NCBI RefSeq assembly: GCF_040822065.1
Contig: NZ_CP162005.1
Location: 2,604,001-2,668,000 of the forward strand
Reading direction: 5' to 3'
Length of the DNA: 64,000 bases
From: Pedobacter sp. WC2423
Lineage (GTDB): Bacteria; Bacteroidota; Bacteroidia; Sphingobacteriales; Sphingobacteriaceae
Below the pieces are notes generated by a model, which did not search any database, was not told where the DNA came from, and worked only from the letters and a program-made list of their open reading frames with translations. How positions within the stretch are numbered: the first letter of the stretch is position 1; each line of letters begins with the position of its first letter. The position numbers and the translations under genes were made by a program. Below are positions 1 to 9,046 of this stretch, in pieces.

Positions 1-979
1 GGCCGTTTTCTTCATTCATAAAAAAGACTGCACGAACAGAATTTTTAGGCTTGTAATTTAAAGATTTGAAAATACGCAGCACTTCTGCTGATTGCAAAAC
101 ACCTGTACCATCATCATGTGCACCTTCGGCCAGATCCCATGAATCAAGATGTCCGCCAACTGTAATGAATTTATTGGGATGTTCTGTACCTGTCAACTCC
201 CCAATTACATTGTAAGATAATACATCTGCAAGTAGCTGGCAGTCCTGTTTAAAATAGAACTTAACAACAGGCAGCTTACGCATTTTCAGCATAGCGCTTA
301 ACTTATTTGCCGCTTTAGTTGATATAGCCGCAGCAGGTATATTTTTACCGTCTTTATCAAAAAGTGTGGCACCAGTATGCGGATAATCATCAAGGCTTTC
401 GGTCAGCGAACGAACAATTACACCAACAGCGCCATATTTAGCAGCAGTTGACGGCCCCATGAACCGCTGATCGCCTGTTTTTCCATAAGCTTCACCCGTA
501 CTGATAAACTTTGGGTCAAATGGACGGTTAAAGAAAACTATTTTACCTTTTATCCTGCTTTCACCAAGTTCTTCTACTTCTTTAATGCTTTGTACTTCAA
601 TAATATTGGCAGTAAGCCCATTTTCAGGAGTTGCAACACTCATACCCAGCGCAGCAATTGGTACAGGGATACGATTTTTCCCATCAATAATATAGGCAGT
701 CTCCCTCGCTCCTCTTACCCAATGCGGCACCATAACTTCCTGCAGATATACTTTATCAAACCCGTAATTTTCCATTAGTTTTTTGCTCCAAATCACTGCT
801 TTTTGAGCATTTTCAGATCCACTCAGACGCGGACCAATATTTTTACAGAGATAACGGAGGTTTTCATAGCATTTACTATTTACCAGGGATTCATCGTAGA
901 TTTTACGTATAATCACTGTTTCCTGGGCATACAATTGATTTGCAGAAAACAATACAAGAAGAATAAGCTTTAATTTCAT
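1..979 (-). CDS. M28-family zinc metallopeptidase (3' end outside window)
   Basis: Probable secreted aminopeptidase or carboxypeptidase of family M28, which uses two zinc ions. The reading frame starts at ATG 979 and runs off the left edge, so only about 326 N-terminal residues are present. Residues 1-20 form a signal peptide ending in LYAQ. The middle (about 110-200) looks like a protease-associated insert. The M28 zinc-site motifs are visible: HLDSWD at about 277, GAHDDGTG with the bridging Asp at about 290, and the catalytic NEEN at about 322, right at the edge. The remaining metal ligands lie outside the window. It lies just downstream of the co-directional OsmC gene, with an 8-nt gap, so the two may be co-transcribed. 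Confidence 0.85.
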   Translation of the reverse strand, partial: MKLKLILLVLFSANQLYAQETVIIRKIYDESLVNSKCYENLRYLCKNIGPRLSGSENAQKAVIWSKKLMENYGFDKVYLQEVMVPHWVRGARETAYIIDGKNRIPVPIAALGMSVATPENGLTANIIEVQSIKEVEELGESRIKGKIVFFNRPFDPKFISTGEAYGKTGDQRFMGPSTAAKYGAVGVIVRSLTESLDDYPHTGATLFDKDGKNIPAAAISTKAANKLSAMLKMRKLPVVKFYFKQDCQLLADVLSYNVIGELTGTEHPNKFITVGGHLDSWDLAEGAHDDGTGVLQSAEVLRIFKSLNYKPKNSVRAVFFMNEENG

Positions 980-987
980 TGGGGGAA

Positions 988-1467
988 TCAGCGTTTAGGT
1001 TCTACAATACATTCAGGCAAATGCTTAATTGGGAAGTTACATGAATTGGCAATAAAACACAGCTTTCGTGCTTCTGCATGTAAACTAATTGCTTTTTCAT
1101 GTTTTGCTTCATCAATAATCAGCACCACCGGCCGTAAAATAACTTCTGTAAACTGACCGCTCCCATCCGCATTTTCGGTCATCGTCCCTGTCGCCTCATC
1201 TTTATAGTCCATCACAATAATATCATTTTGCGAACACAGGTGAAGATACCAAAGCATATGACAGGATGAGATAGATGAAACGAGCAGATCTTCAGGGTTA
1301 TGCCTGGTTTTATCACCAAGAAAAGCAGAATCAGATGAACCATTGATATCGTCCTTGTGATCAATTGAAACAATAAAATCCCGATCATAAGATCTGTAGT
1401 CCATAGTTCCGGAGCCCTTATTTCCTGCCCATACAAGATTTGTTTTATACTGATGTGTCTTAGCCAT
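988..1467 (-). CDS. OsmC/Ohr family peroxiredoxin-like protein
   Basis: A 159-aa protein of the OsmC family, small dimeric thiol peroxidases that reduce organic hydroperoxides. The family's two cysteines are recognisable: Cys69 in SSISSC and Cys137 in KLCFIANSCNFPI, a stretch typical of the YhfA-like branch. The N-terminus has the usual WAGNKGSG strand motif. Extra cysteines lie at 78, 143 and 152. It has no signal peptide, so it is cytoplasmic. The peptidase gene follows directly downstream. Assignment to the family is firm; the physiological substrate is unknown. Confidence 0.88.
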   Translation of the reverse strand: MAKTHQYKTNLVWAGNKGSGTMDYRSYDRDFIVSIDHKDDINGSSDSAFLGDKTRHNPEDLLVSSISSCHMLWYLHLCSQNDIIVMDYKDEATGTMTENADGSGQFTEVILRPVVLIIDEAKHEKAISLHAEARKLCFIANSCNFPIKHLPECIVEPKR

Positions 1468-1575
1468 AAATGATCATTTAATATTCAATAAAGCCAATTT
1501 AGACATTCTTATTTAGTTAAAAAATAAATCATTGTTTATTCTGTAAATAGACTGGCGTTATTAAAAATGAGAATA

Positions 1576-1583
1576 TATCTTTG
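1576..1583 (+). promoter_or_regulatory. Bacteroidetes -7 element (TATCTTTG) of the DUF4153 gene
   Basis: TATCTTTG fits the Bacteroidetes housekeeping sigma -7 consensus TAnnTTTG and ends 13 nt before the ATG at 1597. No clear -33 TTG lies at the usual 19-bp spacing, so this is a consensus match only. Confidence 0.5.
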
Positions 1584-1596
1584 ATCAAATTTCCCA

Positions 1597-3498
1597 ATGA
1601 TGACATTTCCTTCTCTTAAAAACTTACAACAAAGTGTATATCGTGTTTTAAAGCGTTTTCCTTTTGAAATGCTTTTTGCATTCATTGCAACTTTAGCAAC
1701 AATAGCATATATAGAACTGGAGAGCCTGAATTATCTAAAGGAAAGCTGGTGCAAAAGAGTAATAATGACAGCTGCCCTGGGAGTGGTGATTAGCCTGGCT
1801 ACTACCCTCTTTTGTGAAAGCCGGTCAATTAAAACTTCGCAGCGGCTGATTTATAACCTGATTACAGCATTACTCACGACGACGTTATTTTTTACTTTTA
1901 ATCCGCTTATAAATACTGCTGATCTGATCCGGTTTTTCTTACTGATCCTTGCCGGACACTTACTGGTCGCTTTTGCTGCATTCACTAAAGCTGGCGCTAT
2001 ACAGGGTTTCTGGCAATTTAATAAAACGCTGTTCCTGCACTTTTTAACCTGCATGCTTTACAGCACTGCCTTATATGCTGGTATCGCAGCTGCAATTGGT
2101 GCAATGAACCTCTTATTTAATGCAGACTTTAAGCACGATACTTTTTACATCCTATGGGTTTGTGTTACAGGTATATTCAATACGATATTTTTTCTTTCTG
2201 GCGTTCCCGATGATTTTGCTAAACTCAACCAGGATTTCAGCTATCCAAAGGGATTAAAAATATTTACTCAATATGTTCTGATACCACTTGCCACCATATA
2301 TGTAGTGATTCTGCTGGCTTATGAATTAAAAATATTGGTACAGTGGAGGCTGCCTAAGGGATTCGTTTCCAACTTGATTTTAGGTTATGCAGTGTTTGGT
2401 ATACTTTCCTTATTACTTATTTTCCCCATACGGGAAAAAGCAGAAAACAAATGGATTAAGACGTTTGCGCGTACTTTTTATTTTCTAATGCTGCCGCTCT
2501 TGTGCTTGTTATTTATAGCACTGAGTACAAGAATAGCTCTTTATGGTTTGACAGAACCCCGCTATTTTTTAACATTCCTGGCATGCTGGTTACTATTTAT
2601 TACGCTTTATTTCCTGTTATCAAAAAAGCAAAATATCAAAGTAATCCCAATTTCGCTATTCCTGCTTACTGTATTATCTATTTATGGGCCTCAAAGTGCA
2701 TTTTCTGTTTCGACCTATTCTCAAAAAAGTATTCTGCTAGGTATTTTTAAAGATAATCATGCTTTTCAAGCTGGCAGAATGGTAAGAATCAATAAGATTT
2801 CTAAAGAAAATGGGGAGAAAGCGGTAGCTACTTTAGAATATCTTATTGGTCATAATGATTTTGATGTCCTGCAGCCCTATGTTACGAAAGATCTGAAGGC
2901 GGTTAACGATTCTCTAAGCAAGGCCAAAGATAGTTATGGACATCTACGTACTTCAAGATATGAGATACTGGATCAAAAGATGAGATGGATAATCAACTAT
3001 TTCGGATTAAAGAAATTCTCAGGATATCGTTTCTATTTTGACCATGACGATCAGCAGGAGAAACAGTATATTCTGAATACGACCGAGCCGGATATTACAG
3101 TAATAACTGGTTTTGATTTCATGATTGATCAGACAAATATTGATTTTACTGATACTCATAGTCAATATATGATTAATCATATATCTATAAATACAGAAAC
3201 TAAAAAGGCAGGCATATTAAAACTCAGTCTGAATAATGAAGTGGCTGTATTCAATATCAATGAGCTGATCAGTGAGTTGATGAAACAGGAATCAAAGCTA
3301 AAACCTTACTTGCAAAAGCCGAACCGTGATGATCCTCCGGAATATAATTTGCCGCCCGCATTATTGAGCTTCACTAAAAAGACGAAAAACTTCCTGGTTA
3401 CGCTTGAGCTTAAAACTATCAGCTTCTCTACGAATAAAAATCAAAAAATAAATTCTCTGGGTTATACTAAAGGAGTTTATCTGATTAAGAAAAGATAA
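1597..3498 (+). CDS. DUF4153 polytopic membrane protein
   Basis: A 633-aa integral membrane protein matching the DUF4153 type seen widely in Sphingobacteriaceae. About the first 410 residues are a series of hydrophobic helices, starting after the basic segment VYRVLKRFPF. The last 220 or so residues are hydrophilic and probably periplasmic or cytoplasmic beta-rich, with DILQPYVTKDL- and YRFYFDH-type segments. The function of the family is not known. Two adjacent ATGs (1597 and 1600) are both possible starts. A TATCTTTG -7 element lies just upstream. No obvious operon partner. Confidence 0.8.
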   Translation: MMTFPSLKNLQQSVYRVLKRFPFEMLFAFIATLATIAYIELESLNYLKESWCKRVIMTAALGVVISLATTLFCESRSIKTSQRLIYNLITALLTTTLFFTFNPLINTADLIRFFLLILAGHLLVAFAAFTKAGAIQGFWQFNKTLFLHFLTCMLYSTALYAGIAAAIGAMNLLFNADFKHDTFYILWVCVTGIFNTIFFLSGVPDDFAKLNQDFSYPKGLKIFTQYVLIPLATIYVVILLAYELKILVQWRLPKGFVSNLILGYAVFGILSLLLIFPIREKAENKWIKTFARTFYFLMLPLLCLLFIALSTRIALYGLTEPRYFLTFLACWLLFITLYFLLSKKQNIKVIPISLFLLTVLSIYGPQSAFSVSTYSQKSILLGIFKDNHAFQAGRMVRINKISKENGEKAVATLEYLIGHNDFDVLQPYVTKDLKAVNDSLSKAKDSYGHLRTSRYEILDQKMRWIINYFGLKKFSGYRFYFDHDDQQEKQYILNTTEPDITVITGFDFMIDQTNIDFTDTHSQYMINHISINTETKKAGILKLSLNNEVAVFNINELISELMKQESKLKPYLQKPNRDDPPEYNLPPALLSFTKKTKNFLVTLELKTISFSTNKNQKINSLGYTKGVYLIKKR

Positions 3499-3644
3499 TG
3501 CAATCATAAAAAAGATTAAAAACAATAAAGTCGTCAATGAAAAACATATCTTAATTCACGAATAAACATTGACAAAAGAGAAATACATTAGAATAAAAAA
3601 CAGATATTTAACTGCAAGATCAATTATTAAAAAATTCAATCGGA

Positions 3645-4724
3645 ATGACCATTATTAAATCATTTACTGCCCTGTTACTTTTTACATTTTCAATACAGGC
3701 AAAAGCGCAATATTTCAAAGTCAGTGCTATAAAAGAGACATTTGAACAGTCTGGAGAATATAATTTCCCAGTATTGACCGGAAAAACTCCGGCACAAAAC
3801 ATGATCAATACATTTTTACAGGGCAAAGAACTGGATATCCTTCCTGGAAAACAGAAGATCAGTATTTTTGAAAAAGTAAGACCAGAGAAAGGTTCAAACA
3901 TGGGTACAACAATATTAAACTATCATGTGCTGATCAATACCTCTAAACTGTTTTCTGTAGAAATAAATAGTGAATATACGAGTGCATCTCTCAATGAATA
4001 TTCTGCAATTAATAATTTTGATGCACAAACAGGCAGGCTTATACAGTTTAGTGATCTGGTAACAAAAGAAGGATACGAGGCAATTCGTCAATTTATTATC
4101 AAAAGCCGTAAGACAAGATTGAGCAACTATCTTAAAACTTTAAAAAACTCAAAGGACAAAGATGAATCTGTGATCACAACCTATTCTTCATGCCTGTTGG
4201 AGCAGGATAAAGATAACCTGAATCTTGACGATCTTAAATTTCAAAAGAACGGTTTATTCTTAACCAGAAGATCCTGCTCCGGATCGCATTATTTTCAGGC
4301 AATGGAAGGTAAAACCGATATTTACGGTAATCTGTTAAGTAACAAATTCCTGGAACCTTATTTAAATGAATATGGAAAGTGTTTATTAGCTGCCACAGCA
4401 TCAAAATGTATTGCACCTCAAAACCACGTTCTGAGAAAAGGTGTATTCAAAGGCAAAATAAATAAGCTTTATCCAATCACGTTATTGGTTACTTATATTG
4501 GCGAAGACTCTTTCCAAGCCTCTTACTTCTATGATAAATACGGCAAGAAAACTGAATTGAGAGGTACTTTCAACAAGGATTCTTCTCTGTTATTAACGGA
4601 GGCACCAAACTATGATGCTCCAAAGAAACAGGAAGTTTTTAAAGTAAAAATTAAGGAAGACGGAAGTTTAACTGGCACCTGGAATGATGGAAAAAACACT
4701 TATCCTGTAGAATTGATTAATTAG
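3645..4724 (+). CDS. secreted protein, DUF3298/RsiV-like
   Basis: A 359-aa protein with a clear signal peptide (residues 1-21, ending IQAKA-Q). The middle section (about 95-165) with NYHVLINTSKLFSVEINSEY and NNFDAQTGRLIQFSDL resembles the DUF3298 / RsiV-type fold, where a Tyr/Phe-rich strand set is followed by a 'FD..TG..l.l.DL' segment. The C-terminal 100 residues look like a small beta domain ending in GSLTGTWNDGKN. The function is unknown; the family resemblance is by pattern only. It stands alone between the DUF4153 gene and a small lipocalin-like gene. Confidence 0.7.
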   Translation: MTIIKSFTALLLFTFSIQAKAQYFKVSAIKETFEQSGEYNFPVLTGKTPAQNMINTFLQGKELDILPGKQKISIFEKVRPEKGSNMGTTILNYHVLINTSKLFSVEINSEYTSASLNEYSAINNFDAQTGRLIQFSDLVTKEGYEAIRQFIIKSRKTRLSNYLKTLKNSKDKDESVITTYSSCLLEQDKDNLNLDDLKFQKNGLFLTRRSCSGSHYFQAMEGKTDIYGNLLSNKFLEPYLNEYGKCLLAATASKCIAPQNHVLRKGVFKGKINKLYPITLLVTYIGEDSFQASYFYDKYGKKTELRGTFNKDSSLLLTEAPNYDAPKKQEVFKVKIKEDGSLTGTWNDGKNTYPVELIN

Positions 4725-4888
4725 TAGCAGACACGACCCTGGTTCAGCATTTACGTCTGATGAATATGATTAAAGGAATTGATACTTCTTTTTCTCAAGA
4801 TACCAGTCGCTTTTTTTTATAGCATATTTGCAGCAAGTAACCTGATCAGCAGAAACCGCTTGTCATTAATAACATCAATAAATTATAA

Positions 4889-5281
4889 ATGGATAATAAA
4901 GAACAAATCAATAAGCAAATTACAGGAAAGTGGAAAGCTGTATCAGATAAATATGTATTTAATGATAAAAAAGGAAATACAATACATCCCGATCAGGTTA
5001 ACACTGAACTTGATATCATTATAGTATTAGATGGTGTAAATTTCAAAGCTAATGAAAATGAGACTTTCCCATCAAAGGCTACTTATGAGATTATCAAAGA
5101 GGGTAATGACTCTTATATGGTTCAATCTTTCGGTAAGGAAACAGAAGTTTACAAGCTGACTTTGACCGGGGATCTGATGATATGGACCACTGAACCTGAA
5201 GGAATGCAGTTTAATAAAGATGGTAAATGGCATTCTTCACCAAATACTATCTATACTATTGAATTTACAAGAGTAGTTTAA
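4889..5281 (+). CDS. small lipocalin-like protein
   Basis: A 130-aa protein without a signal peptide. The N-terminal ITGKWKAVSDKYVFNDKKGN and alternating strand pattern, with a late MIWTTEPEGMQF strand, resemble lipocalin-like or DUF5004-type beta barrels in Bacteroidetes. No function can be given. The start at 4889 follows an AT-rich stretch with no ribosome binding site, which is normal here. A longer overlapping frame at 4779-5024 is out of frame and is a shadow. Confidence 0.6.
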   Translation: MDNKEQINKQITGKWKAVSDKYVFNDKKGNTIHPDQVNTELDIIIVLDGVNFKANENETFPSKATYEIIKEGNDSYMVQSFGKETEVYKLTLTGDLMIWTTEPEGMQFNKDGKWHSSPNTIYTIEFTRVV

Positions 5282-5319
5282 AAAAAATCAGTCGATGTTG
5301 CATCCACAGACATCGACTG
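5281..5319 (-). terminator. intrinsic terminator of the ECF sigma gene
   Basis: A 10-bp perfect stem (CAGTCGATGT 5289-5298 with ACATCGACTG 5310-5319) is followed, reading on the minus strand, by seven T residues (A-run 5281-5287). It lies downstream of the minus-strand sigma factor gene and directly at the end of the + strand gene, so it serves the minus-strand transcript best. Confidence 0.75.
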
Positions 5320-5475
5320 GCTTATTAACTATTATTAACCTAAACTTGCCAGAGCAACGGGCGTTGTTAGCAATACCTTTATTTGGTGATCTTATATAGT
5401 AAAGACGCAAACCCACCTGTTTTCATCTGCTCTGTTTTCATCTTTTTTTAAAATATTTTTCACAGCAAATAATTA

Positions 5476-6099
5476 TCAGCATTGAAATGTCTGAAAAGAA
5501 GAGTATTGCTTTGATTTCATCAGTTGTTGTTTAATTGTTTTCGTCCCCTTAACAATATGATCACCTATCGTAGAAACACTTATTCCCAGAATTTTACTGG
5601 CCTCCTGGTATGATTTGCCTTCCAGTTTGCAGAGAACAAATATCTTTTTCCTTCTTGGGGAAAGGCAGTCTACTGCCTGGAGCAATAACTCCTCCTCTAC
5701 TCCTGTTTTTATGGTTTCAATTGGCTGATGCGTAATTTCTGAAGCTAGAAGCTGGAGATTTTCCAGCATCTTTTTATCCCGCTTAATACTGCGATAGAAA
5801 TTTGTAACCGAATTTTGAGCCATACGGAATAGATAATAATGAAAAGGTTTATTAACATTAAGTGCGGCTTTTTTTTCCCAAACCTTAGTAAAAACATCCT
5901 GAAGGATTTCTTTAGCAAGCTCGTCATCCCTGGTCATTCTTCTCAGGTTGCAATAAATGCCACCGCTATGATCTCTATATAGTTGTTCAAAAGCATTTTT
6001 ATTTCCCGCTTTGACATGACTGAATAGTTCTTCTTCAGTCCAGGGCATTTTTTCTACAATTCTTTTTCCTCTATTGTCTAATATCTCCATCAAATACAC
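5476..6099 (-). CDS. ECF RNA polymerase sigma factor, FecI-like, without adjacent FecR
   Basis: A 207-aa ECF sigma-70 factor. Region 2 is visible at about 40-85 (LYRDHSGGIYCNLRRMTRDDELAKEILQDVF, with a sigma-2 fold) and region 4 at about 145-195 (LSPRRKKIFVLCKLEGKSYQEASKILGIS, a typical HTH). Bacteroidetes FecI-type factors are normally followed by a FecR anti-sigma gene and a SusC/TonB receptor. Here the gene is followed by a terminator and then an opposing gene, so no partner is visible. Two in-frame ATGs near the start (6099 and 6090) are possible. The product should redirect RNA polymerase, but the target promoters are unknown. Confidence 0.88.
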   Translation of the reverse strand: MYLMEILDNRGKRIVEKMPWTEEELFSHVKAGNKNAFEQLYRDHSGGIYCNLRRMTRDDELAKEILQDVFTKVWEKKAALNVNKPFHYYLFRMAQNSVTNFYRSIKRDKKMLENLQLLASEITHQPIETIKTGVEEELLLQAVDCLSPRRKKIFVLCKLEGKSYQEASKILGISVSTIGDHIVKGTKTIKQQLMKSKQYSSFQTFQC

Positions 6100-6504
6100 C
6101 TAACTAATTAATATTCAATATTAAATACTTTTTTGTAATTCAACAATACTGTTGAATGTAATTCTACACATATAGCTTAAGAAAAACGTTTTTTCAACAA
6201 TAAAAAGCTTTATATTTTTTTCTATAGAAACCTTGGCCAGGTTAAATTGAAGGTATAAAAAGAGAAATAGTCAACCAGTCTGGTCATGGAAAGCAACAAC
6301 TGATTATATGAGTACACTTATAATTTTATTTTCCAGTAAAAATATTTATATCCAGATATTTAATAATATGCAATTATTTAAACATTTTAATACTCAATAA
6401 GTTAACATAAAAATATAATTGATTAATTTTAAAAACTTTATCATCATTAAAGACATATTTAGTATCAAAATTATCATATATTAGTCTTATACTTAATTGT
6501 TTAG
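6100..6504. other. AT-rich gene-free stretch upstream of the sigma gene
   Basis: No reading frame of credible length or composition is visible on either strand. The stretch is very AT-rich and contains short imperfect palindromes such as ACCAGTCTGGT near 6276. It probably holds the promoter of the minus-strand sigma factor gene, though I cannot place it. Confidence 0.4.
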
Positions 6505-6781
6505 GAGATTACTTCTATTCATTTTTTCTGTTTTTCTTTCTATTATACATTTGCACAAAGTTCATGGTCATTGAAAGGATCGGTAACAGATCACGCATCC
6601 GTTGCAAATTAGCCGCACACGACAATCAGCGTGCTGCGGGCCAAAGATTCTACACGCGTTAAATTCACAACAGCCAATGAGCAGGATAATTTTAATATTT
6701 CTGATCTTCAAAAAGGGAAGGCTGTTTTTGTTGATTACCTATCCTGGTTATGCAGATAATTCATTTTATTGCAGGTTTTAA
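6505..6781 (+). pseudogene. decayed 5' end of an outer-membrane protein with carboxypeptidase-like regulatory domain
   Basis: In one frame the text reads a signal-peptide-like run (IHFFCFSFYYTFAQ), then SSWSLKGSVTDHASVAN, an in-frame stop (6610-6612), then ISVLRAKDSTRVKFTTANEQ and NFNISDLQKGKAVFVDY. A one-base shift then gives YPGYADNSFY before stops. This is the order of a CarboxypepD_reg-like domain (GxVTD, VxVLRAKDST, F.I.DL.KGKY, V.Y.GYAD) found at the N-terminus of TonB-dependent or TonB-like outer membrane proteins. The start codon is lost (ATT at the expected place after an AGGAG), there is a stop and a frameshift, and the rest of the gene is missing. I infer a deletion relic. Confidence 0.6.
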
Positions 6782-6812
6782 AAAAGACCTTCCTGAGCAA
6801 ATTTAAAATTCT

Positions 6813-6820
6813 TAGATTTG
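6813..6820 (+). promoter_or_regulatory. -7 element (TAGATTTG) of the thiolase gene
   Basis: TAGATTTG matches TAnnTTTG and lies 26 nt before ATG 6847. No good -33 TTG is seen at 19 bp, so the call rests on the -7 match and position. Confidence 0.5.
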
Positions 6821-6846
6821 CCAACAACCAAATTTAATAGAGACAA

Positions 6847-8025
6847 ATGAGAGAAGTAGTTATCGTATCAGCATTAAGGACACCAATAGGAAGTTTCGGC
6901 GGTTCGCTGTCAGGTTTTACAGCTACCCAATTGGGAGGTTTTGCCATTAAAGCTGCTGTTGAAAAAGCGGGAATCAAACCTGAACATGTGCAGGAAGTAT
7001 ATATGGGTAATGTTTTATCTGCAAATGTAGGTCAGGCACCAGCTACTCAGGCGGCTAAATTTGCCGGTTTACCTGATGTTCCAGCAACCACAATTAATAA
7101 AGTATGTGCTTCTGGTACAAAAGCGATCATGCTTGCAGCACAAAGTATTGCTTCAGGACAAAATGATATTGTTGTTGCTGGCGGAATGGAAAGTATGAGT
7201 AACGTTCCTTATTATCTTGATAAAGCCAGAACAGGTTACAGATTAGGGCATGGGCAGTTAACCGATGGCTTGGTTAAAGATGGCTTATGGGATGTTTATA
7301 ATGACTACCATATGGGTTCTGCTGCCGAATTATGCGCCTCAACTTATAACATTAGCCGCGAGGCACAGGATAATTACGCAGTGAGTTCTTATAAAAGAGC
7401 ACAGGCTTCTATCAATGATGGTAAATTCAACGCGGAAATCATTCCTGTTGAAGTAGTTGACCGTAAAGGAAATGCGACAATCGTTGATAAAGATGAAGAT
7501 GCTTACTCGGTTAATTTTGAAAAGTTACCAGGGTTGAAACCAGTATTCAAAAAAGACGGAACAATTACTGCAGCAAATGCATCAGCATTAAATGATGGTG
7601 CAGCAGCATTGGTTTTGATGAGTGCAGATAAAGCAAAAGAACTTGGTTTAAAACCACTGGCGCGTATTTTAAGTTATGCTGATGCACAACAAGCACCAGA
7701 ATGGTTCACAACTGCACCTTCAAAAGCTATTCCATTAGCGTTGCAAAGAGCGGGAAAAGATATGGCTGATGTAGATTTCTTTGAGATCAACGAAGCTTTT
7801 TCTGTAGTTTCTTTAGCTAATAATCAGGAAATGGGCTTAAATGAATCTCAGGTGAACGTAAACGGTGGTGCTGTTGCGATGGGACATCCGCTGGGTGCTT
7901 CCGGTGCAAGAATTGTAGTTACCCTAATCTCTGTACTGAACCAGAACAAGGGCAAAATCGGCGTTGCCGGAATTTGCAATGGTGGCGGTGGCGCAAGTGC
8001 ATTGGTTATTGAAAATTTAAATTAA
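6847..8025 (+). CDS. atoB: acetyl-CoA C-acetyltransferase (thiolase)
   Basis: A 392-aa thiolase II that condenses two acetyl-CoA to acetoacetyl-CoA or runs the reverse cleavage. All catalytic residues are present: nucleophile Cys87 in [11 protein letters not shown], His347 in [16 protein letters not shown], and Cys377 in [11 protein letters not shown]. The length is that of the biosynthetic/degradative thiolase family. Together with the ScoAB CoA-transferase at 25-26 kb it would allow acetoacetate activation and cleavage. The next gene starts inside its stop codon (TAATG), indicating translational coupling. Confidence 0.95.
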   Translation: MREVVIVSALRTPIGSFGGSLSGFTATQLGGFAIKAAVEKAGIKPEHVQEVYMGNVLSANVGQAPATQAAKFAGLPDVPATTINKVCASGTKAIMLAAQSIASGQNDIVVAGGMESMSNVPYYLDKARTGYRLGHGQLTDGLVKDGLWDVYNDYHMGSAAELCASTYNISREAQDNYAVSSYKRAQASINDGKFNAEIIPVEVVDRKGNATIVDKDEDAYSVNFEKLPGLKPVFKKDGTITAANASALNDGAAALVLMSADKAKELGLKPLARILSYADAQQAPEWFTTAPSKAIPLALQRAGKDMADVDFFEINEAFSVVSLANNQEMGLNESQVNVNGGAVAMGHPLGASGARIVVTLISVLNQNKGKIGVAGICNGGGGASALVIENLN

Positions 8026-8936
8026 TGCTTAAGGTTTTTAAACCCTTCTTTATCCTATTCCTGATGAGCTGTGCGGCGACAAATGTCTCTGCACAGCTCA
8101 GTTCGGGTACAGCCGAATTAAACAAGTATCAGGATTCTCTTTTAAAAATCACTAAAGTCTTATTTACAGCACCCAATAATATTGAGCGTTTTGAACAGAA
8201 TTCTAAATTCATCAAAACGTTGGTAGCGGCTTTGAAAACACCTTCATCTTTTGATTTTGCTTTCGATTCTCTGCAAACAATCTCTGTTGTAAAATCACCT
8301 GATCATACTTTCCGGATTTTCTCCTGGTATATACCTACTATAGAAGGTACTTACCGCTTTTTTGGTACAGTTCAACTGGCGACCAAAGACGGAAAACTAA
8401 AATTATACCCGCTGATTGACGACACAGAACATATTACTGATACCAATCAGATTACGACCAATAAACAATGGTACGGTGCAAGATATTATGAAATTGTGCC
8501 ATTAATTGTAAGCGGACAAAGCACTTCCTATGTACTTCTTGGGTGGAAAGGAAATACCAGCAAAACTTCTAAAAAGGTTATTGAGGTGCTTTCATTTGTA
8601 AATGATGAATTGAAATTTGGAAAGGCAATTTTCCAGGGGCCTAAAAATGCCGCTGTAAAAAACAGAATTGTATTTGAATATAATAAACTGAATTCCATGA
8701 CCTTAAGACTGGATCAGCATGAACAAATGATCGTATTTGATCATCTTGCTCCTTTTGATCCTGATATGGAAGGAAATTTTGAGTACTACGCTTCTGATTC
8801 CAGTTTTGATGGTTATCGCCTGGTAGGCAATCAACTGAAACTGGTAGAAAATATCGACTTAAAAAATGATCCGGATGCGAAGGATGATTTTTATATAGAC
8901 CCTAAACCTAAAGAAACACCAACTTTAAAGAACTAG
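8025..8936 (+). CDS. secreted protein of unknown function
   Basis: A 303-aa protein whose ATG overlaps the thiolase stop codon by one base. Residues 1-24 are a signal peptide (FILFLMSCAATNVSAQ); the Cys at 16 is not well placed for a lipobox, so cleavage after NVSA is more likely. The mature part has no motif I recognise; it ends with an acidic, Pro-rich tail. Coupling to the thiolase is probably just operon structure; nothing in the sequence ties the two functions. Confidence 0.7.
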   Translation: MLKVFKPFFILFLMSCAATNVSAQLSSGTAELNKYQDSLLKITKVLFTAPNNIERFEQNSKFIKTLVAALKTPSSFDFAFDSLQTISVVKSPDHTFRIFSWYIPTIEGTYRFFGTVQLATKDGKLKLYPLIDDTEHITDTNQITTNKQWYGARYYEIVPLIVSGQSTSYVLLGWKGNTSKTSKKVIEVLSFVNDELKFGKAIFQGPKNAAVKNRIVFEYNKLNSMTLRLDQHEQMIVFDHLAPFDPDMEGNFEYYASDSSFDGYRLVGNQLKLVENIDLKNDPDAKDDFYIDPKPKETPTLKN

Positions 8937-8967
8937 TTTTTAAGCAAAATACAGCCTCTACGGGGCT

Positions 8968-8975
8968 TAAATTTG
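8968..8975 (+). promoter_or_regulatory. possible -7 element (TAAATTTG) of the peptide transporter gene
   Basis: TAAATTTG fits TAnnTTTG and lies about 70 nt before the transporter ATG at 9047. No -33 match is present; low confidence. Confidence 0.35.
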
Positions 8976-9046
8976 TGATTACGGGGTCATGTCCTTATAT
9001 TGCGCGATGCGTCACTTCGCTAACACATAACTAATTTTTGAAATTG

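Noticed and set aside
6660..6760. Decayed gene in the 6.5-kb gap as a thioredoxin (KGKAVFVDY resembling KGKVVLVDFWASWC)
   Set aside because: The preceding VTD...VLRAKDST and following GYAD motifs fit the CarboxypepD_reg domain much better, and there is no CxxC.
9038..9046. TTG start for the first peptide transporter
   Set aside because: The ATG three codons downstream gives the usual POT N-terminus; TTG starts appear in this window mainly as artefacts of TTG inside AT-rich leaders.
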